From Scatomonas sp963930955 (GTDB lineage: Bacteria; Bacillota; Clostridia; Lachnospirales; Lachnospiraceae), in the NCBI GenBank assembly GCA_963930955.1, contig OZ006967.1, forward strand, positions 1,054,001 through 1,118,000: a DNA stretch of 64,000 bases, given 5' to 3'. The notes under the pieces were generated by a model, which worked only from the letters and a program-made list of their open reading frames with translations, was not told the origin of the DNA and ran no database searches. Positions 60,635-64,000 of the stretch are shown piece after piece. Numbering within the stretch: the stretch's first letter is position 1; each line of letters opens with the position of its first letter. The position numbers were made by a program, and so were the translations under genes.

Positions 60635-61404
60635 ACCGTCTTGTCCTCGCTTTCCTCGTCGCCGCCCCCGTCAGCGTCCAGCTCGTCAGATTCCTCGGTC
60701 TCCCAGGAGTCCTCGTCCTCCTGGTCGGTATCATCCTCGCCGTAGTCATAATCGTCCAAATTGTCGTTGCCCTTGGTCTTGGGTTTGTTTTTCACCAGCT
60801 TAAAGTAGGCAAAAGCGCCGCCGCCACCCATCAGAGCCAGCACCGCCAAAAGAATGGCCGGATTCAGTCCTGCGGGTTTCTGCGCCGGTTCTTCCGGCTC
60901 CGGGGTTTCTTCCGGGGTCTCCGGTTCCGGCTCCTTACCCGTGCAGGCGCTCATATTGGTGGCACACACCGTGCAGGCCGTATTCACCGCACCGGCCACA
61001 CATTTCTCCGTACAGGTACAGGTGGCGGGCTGCTCCTGGGTAGTCTGACTGTCCTCCATCAACGCCATCAGGTCCGCCTCGTCCACCTGGTTCAAGAAGT
61101 GGACAGCGGTTTCCTTGTCCTCGTTGGCCCGGTCAATGAGAATGTAGAAGTAGTTGCCCGCCTTGGTGGTGACGGTGATGAGCTGCTTGTTGCCGCCGAA
61201 ATCATCCACCAGGGCGGCGTTGCCATCCGGGGTCAGGGCCGGACTGTCCTCGGTTTCCTCCACCACCACATTGGCGTCGTTTGTGGCGTCCTCCGCCGGA
61301 GGCTGGTCCGTCCCCTGGGCAAAGGCGGTCACGGAAAGGCCCATCATCAGCACCAAGGCGGCGCAGAGGGCCGAAAAGGTCTTGAAAATTCTCTTATTCT
61401 TCAT
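60631..61404 (-). CDS. DUF4366 membrane-anchored protein
   Basis: A 257-residue surface protein. It has a signal peptide (KNKRIFKTFSALCAALVLMMG, cleavage near AFA), an extracellular domain with GNKQLITVTTKAGNYFYILIDRA, a Cys-rich stretch (CTCTEKCVAGAVNTACTVC), a Pro/Glu linker, and a C-terminal membrane helix before an acidic tail. It fits DUF4366 of conjugative elements. ATG 61404 follows AGGAGG; the upstream open frame was rejected. Confidence 0.85.
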   Translation of the reverse strand: MKNKRIFKTFSALCAALVLMMGLSVTAFAQGTDQPPAEDATNDANVVVEETEDSPALTPDGNAALVDDFGGNKQLITVTTKAGNYFYILIDRANEDKETAVHFLNQVDEADLMALMEDSQTTQEQPATCTCTEKCVAGAVNTACTVCATNMSACTGKEPEPETPEETPEPEEPAQKPAGLNPAILLAVLALMGGGGAFAYFKLVKNKPKTKGNDNLDDYDYGEDDTDQEDEDSWETEESDELDADGGGDEESEDKTV

Positions 61405-61651
61405 GGTCGGTGTCCTCCTGTTCGTCGTAGTCAGCGGAGGCAGCAACCATGCCGGGGACCGTGCCGCCGGAGAGCATGGCATTCAGCTGCTCCGGGGTCA
61501 GCCGCAGGGCGCGCACCATCTGGACGATCTCCAGGTTCTCCGCTTCGGTTTTCTGCGCCTCCAGGGTTTTCAGCTTGTCCTGGTACTCCGCGATCTTCTC
61601 GCGGACCTTGGCAATCTCCTGGTCAATGCGCTGGATTTTGTTCTTAGCCAT
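61394..61651 (-). CDS. DUF4315 coiled-coil protein
   Basis: An 85-residue protein starting MAKNKIQRIDQEIAKVREKI, a coiled coil for about 45 residues, then LRLTPEQLNAMLSGGTVPG. This is the DUF4315 pattern, always found beside DUF4366 and CD1108-type genes. The start follows AAAAGGAGTG. It overlaps the DUF4366 gene by 11 bases. Confidence 0.85.
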   Translation of the reverse strand: MAKNKIQRIDQEIAKVREKIAEYQDKLKTLEAQKTEAENLEIVQMVRALRLTPEQLNAMLSGGTVPGMVAASADYDEQEDTDHEE

Positions 61652-61681
61652 TTCAATCACTCCTTTTCTCATAAATCGGCC

Positions 61682-63424
61682 TTACCAGTTCATCAGGCCG
61701 TAGCCCTTGATGCACTCGTAGGTCAGGGAATAACTCTTGATCTTGCAGGCGTCGCCGGAATTGCCCTCCACGGTGTAGACCCGGCTGCCGTCCGTGCCGA
61801 CCACAAGGCCCACATGGTCGGCGCTGCCATCCAGGTCCCAATCGAAGAAGATGGCGTCGCCGGGGGCAATATTGGCGTAATCACGCCCGCCCCATTGTCC
61901 GTGGGATTGGAACCACGGGATGCCCTGAGACTGGCAGGCGGCAAAACGCGGCTCAGACAGCCCCATCTGGCCGTAGCACCAGGACACGAAGCAGGCGCAC
62001 CATTCCACACGGGAATTGAAGCCGTACCAGCTCCAGTAGGGCTGACCGCCCACATTGCCCACCTGACTTTTCGCTATATCCACCACGGCCTGATTGCCGG
62101 GGCGGGTGCCGTTGACGAACTCAACACCAGCTAAACTCTCGGAATCGCTGGTGTCGGAGGAACCACCGCCGAAAATCAGCGGCTTGTTGCCCAGCGTCTG
62201 CCGGTACACCTGGTACATCTCCAGCTGTTCCGGGGTCAACAGCTCCGAGGCAACAGACGAAATGGGCTTGCTGGTGAGCTTCACATTCAGAATGTAGTAG
62301 TTGTAAGGAACCTGAACGGTGTAGCTATTGCCCTCGCTGTCAGTCCGGGTTTCCGTCCGATAGCGTACTTCAACTTCCTCGATGAGCGTCAGCTGATACT
62401 GGGCATCAAATACACGCTCCAGCTCTGCCTGGGCGCTCTGCCGGGTGTAGCCCTGCAAGACAGCGGACAGGTAGGCCGCCAGCTCATGGGGGTCATGCCC
62501 GATCATGTCGAGGTCGTAGCGGTACTCGTCATACCCCGGATGGCTGCTTTCGATGTTGTCGATCTCGGCTTGCAGCGCCGCTTCCTTGGCAGCGTAGTCC
62601 GCCTCCACCGCCACCAGCTCCGGGTCATCCGACGGATAGGTGGTGCCGGACACCACAGAACCGATGCTCTGCGCCATCATGGAGCAAGAGGACATGGTGT
62701 TGAGCAGCATACAGACCAGCAGGAAGATCGCGCCAGCAATCAGAAAGCCCTTTTTGTGGCGCATGACGAATGCCCCGGCCTCCTGTGCCTTTTCCTTGAC
62801 CGTCTTGGCGGCCTTGCCGGTCTTTTGGGCTGCGCTTGCGGTATTCCCAGCAGTTTGACCGGCGCGCTTGGCGGCAGCGTATTCTTTTTTGATGGCCTGT
62901 TTCTGCTGCCAGCGGGAAATGGGGTTGCTGGCAAACTGAGGATTTTCCCGCAGGGACTTCTGATACAGGGCGTTCACATTGGCCTTCTCCAGCTTCTGCT
63001 CGGCCTGGGCTGCCTTGCGGTAGGGCTTCAACTTGTGGCTGCGGTAGCCCTCCCGAACCAACCGTGCGCCGGTCTCAGCAGCCTCCTCGGACTTGTGGGC
63101 GCTCTCCACGCCCACATTGTCCTGTTCGGTCTCCCGGATTTCCTTGTGAACTTTCCCCAGGGCGGCATTGGCGGGGGTATCCCGCACCGCATGGGACAGC
63201 TTGGAGGGCGGCTTCTTCTTGTCCTCCAGCACCAGTTTGGTGGTCACTTTACCGGTCTCCGGGTCCACCGTCTTTTGCCGGACCTGCTTTTTGGGAATTT
63301 TAGCCTGCGCCTTATCCGCTTTGGCGGCGGCCTTGTCCGCCTTGCGAATGGGCTTCTCCAGCGCCGGGTCAGCCCGTTCCTCGTCTGTAAAGCGCAGGCG
63401 CGGTTCCTTATTCAAACCATTCAC
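61682..63424 (-). CDS. CD1108-like transfer protein with CHAP-type wall hydrolase domain
   Basis: A 580-residue protein. The N-terminal 220 residues are basic and cytoplasmic, then comes one membrane helix (GFLIAGAIFLLVCMLLNTM). Outside is a VirB8/lysozyme-like segment and a C-terminal CHAP/NlpC-type amidase: Cys in SRVEWCACFVSWCYG, His in GSADHVGLVVG. It should open peptidoglycan for the mating channel. It overlaps the preceding gene by 17 bases. Confidence 0.87.
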   Translation of the reverse strand: MNGLNKEPRLRFTDEERADPALEKPIRKADKAAAKADKAQAKIPKKQVRQKTVDPETGKVTTKLVLEDKKKPPSKLSHAVRDTPANAALGKVHKEIRETEQDNVGVESAHKSEEAAETGARLVREGYRSHKLKPYRKAAQAEQKLEKANVNALYQKSLRENPQFASNPISRWQQKQAIKKEYAAAKRAGQTAGNTASAAQKTGKAAKTVKEKAQEAGAFVMRHKKGFLIAGAIFLLVCMLLNTMSSCSMMAQSIGSVVSGTTYPSDDPELVAVEADYAAKEAALQAEIDNIESSHPGYDEYRYDLDMIGHDPHELAAYLSAVLQGYTRQSAQAELERVFDAQYQLTLIEEVEVRYRTETRTDSEGNSYTVQVPYNYYILNVKLTSKPISSVASELLTPEQLEMYQVYRQTLGNKPLIFGGGSSDTSDSESLAGVEFVNGTRPGNQAVVDIAKSQVGNVGGQPYWSWYGFNSRVEWCACFVSWCYGQMGLSEPRFAACQSQGIPWFQSHGQWGGRDYANIAPGDAIFFDWDLDGSADHVGLVVGTDGSRVYTVEGNSGDACKIKSYSLTYECIKGYGLMNW

Positions 63425-63782
63425 CCAGCATGAGGGCGTCCGTCATGTAGCGCAGCTCCACACAGACGGCCAGCCCCACAGGGTCATGGAAGGGGTGCTG
63501 AAGCAGATAGGCGTAGATCTGCGCCACCACATTGGCCAGCAGCTCAGACTGGCTGCCCTCGAAGATGACGATGGCGGGAACACCGTTCATGGCACACCAG
63601 ATTTCCGTCAGGCGCAGCAGGCCCGCTTCGCCATCCTCGTTCAGCTCCGCTGCCTGATCCGCCGCCGTGCGGGTCTCGCTGACGGCATCGGCCAGCTCGG
63701 TGAGCAGACAGGTGCGCTCACTCTCTAGGGCATCGTCAAAAAACATCATGGTGTTCAGTTCAGTATTGGGTTTCATGGTCAT
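63408..63782 (-). CDS. Conserved element protein next to virB4
   Basis: A 124-residue acidic protein starting MTMKPNTELNTMMFFDDALE. It has no membrane segment. I recognise it only by position, between VirB4 and the CD1108-like gene in CTn elements. The first ATG (63782) overlaps the virB4 stop (ATGA); a second ATG two codons in (63776) has the better distance to AAGGAGG, so the exact start is uncertain. Confidence 0.7.
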   Translation of the reverse strand: MTMKPNTELNTMMFFDDALESERTCLLTELADAVSETRTAADQAAELNEDGEAGLLRLTEIWCAMNGVPAIVIFEGSQSELLANVVAQIYAYLLQHPFHDPVGLAVCVELRYMTDALMLGEWFE

Positions 63783-64000
63783 TCATCCTCCTTTTTTAGT
63801 TCCTGGGGTTTGGTGGTCATAATGCGGTACAGCTCGGTATTCTTCGGGAAGTGATCCACGAAAGGCAAGATCGTGGAGCCATAGAACAGCAGGCCCTCGC
63901 CCTCGCTGGAGTGGGTCACATAGGAAAGCTGGTGCGGGGAAATGCCCAGCTGCTTGGCGAGAATCTGCCGGTCTCCGCCCGCCTGGTTGAGCATATACAC
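63779..64000 (-). CDS. VirB4-type conjugation ATPase, C-terminal part
   Basis: The last 73 residues of a larger protein that runs off the window end. QLSYVTHSSEGEGLLFYG and ILPFVDHFPKNTELYRIM match the C-terminal end of TraE/VirB4-family ATPases of CTn elements. VirB4 powers assembly of the type IV transfer channel. Walker motifs lie outside the window. Confidence 0.82.
   Translation of the reverse strand: MYMLNQAGGDRQILAKQLGISPHQLSYVTHSSEGEGLLFYGSTILPFVDHFPKNTELYRIMTTKPQELKKEDE

Larger units (their letters stand above)
35156..64000. mobile_element. Integrative conjugative element, Tn1549/CTn-like, left part
   Basis: The region holds, in a typical order, integrase, excisionase, sigma-like factor, MOBP relaxase, MobC, DUF3848/3849, giant helicase-methylase with TnpV, TTRAP-like, CHC2/ArdC protein, topoisomerase III, DUF4366, DUF4315, a CD1108-like wall hydrolase and VirB4. 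The left end is at or near tRNA-Leu; the exact attachment point could be the 3' end of the intact tRNA (about 35130-35155) or the anticodon loop of the broken one (about 34913-34925). The right end is beyond the window. Confidence 0.9.

Overview
The window looks like the chromosome of a Gram-positive anaerobe of class Clostridia, most likely family Lachnospiraceae. The basis is gene content and style: strong AGGAGG ribosome binding sites, a T-box thrS, a ZTP riboswitch over split IMP-forming genes, a class III ribonucleotide reductase, DUF1540, and an infC-rpmI-rplT operon with a leader attenuator. No database could be searched, so the taxon is inference.

Positions 1-28460 and 31152-34880 are chromosomal housekeeping DNA. 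In order: prfA (5' end outside the window), glmM, a TPR lipoprotein and hflX; nrdD with a fused redoxin domain behind paired NrdR-like boxes; a MetY-type enzyme; an M24 peptidase; glyA; a gene-free stretch with six regularly spaced dyad repeats; an MFS exporter-like gene with a divergent AraC regulator; ZTP riboswitch, IMP cyclohydrolase and AICAR formyltransferase; small unknown genes; a CsoR-like repressor with an Mrp ATPase; an HPr-like protein lacking the phospho-histidine; a nuclease-helicase fusion; LysR; T-box and thrS; DUF1540; infC-rpmI-rplT; aroC; and a corA transporter with a leader peptide and a hairpin over its ribosome binding site. A complete IS66 element (28469-31151, 8-bp target duplication) sits in the first codons of a rhomboid-like gene. 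Pyruvate kinase and a diaminopimelate decarboxylase follow.

At about 34884-35196 there is a broken tRNA-Leu, an intact tRNA-Leu(CAA), and the 3' end of a tyrosine integrase. From here to the end of the window runs an integrative conjugative element of the Tn1549/CTn type. Its recombination and regulation end holds the integrase, an excisionase-like HTH protein and a sigma-like factor. Next is an Lsa/CplR-like ABC-F resistance gene, controlled by a 7-codon uORF attenuator and cut in two by an IS3-family element with a 3-bp duplication. The transfer genes, nearly all on the minus strand, are a MOBP relaxase, MobC, DUF3848/3849, a 2718-residue methylase-helicase with TnpV encoded inside it in another frame, a TTRAP-like protein, a CHC2/ArdC-like fusion, topoisomerase III, DUF4366, DUF4315, a CHAP-like cell-wall hydrolase and the C-terminus of a VirB4 ATPase. 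The right end of the element lies outside the window.

The least explained signals are the helically phased dyad array (11204-11482), the corA leader, TnpV overprinted in the giant gene, the attenuated and IS-interrupted ABC-F gene, and a gene-free stretch of the element that ends in a strong terminator (37051-37511).
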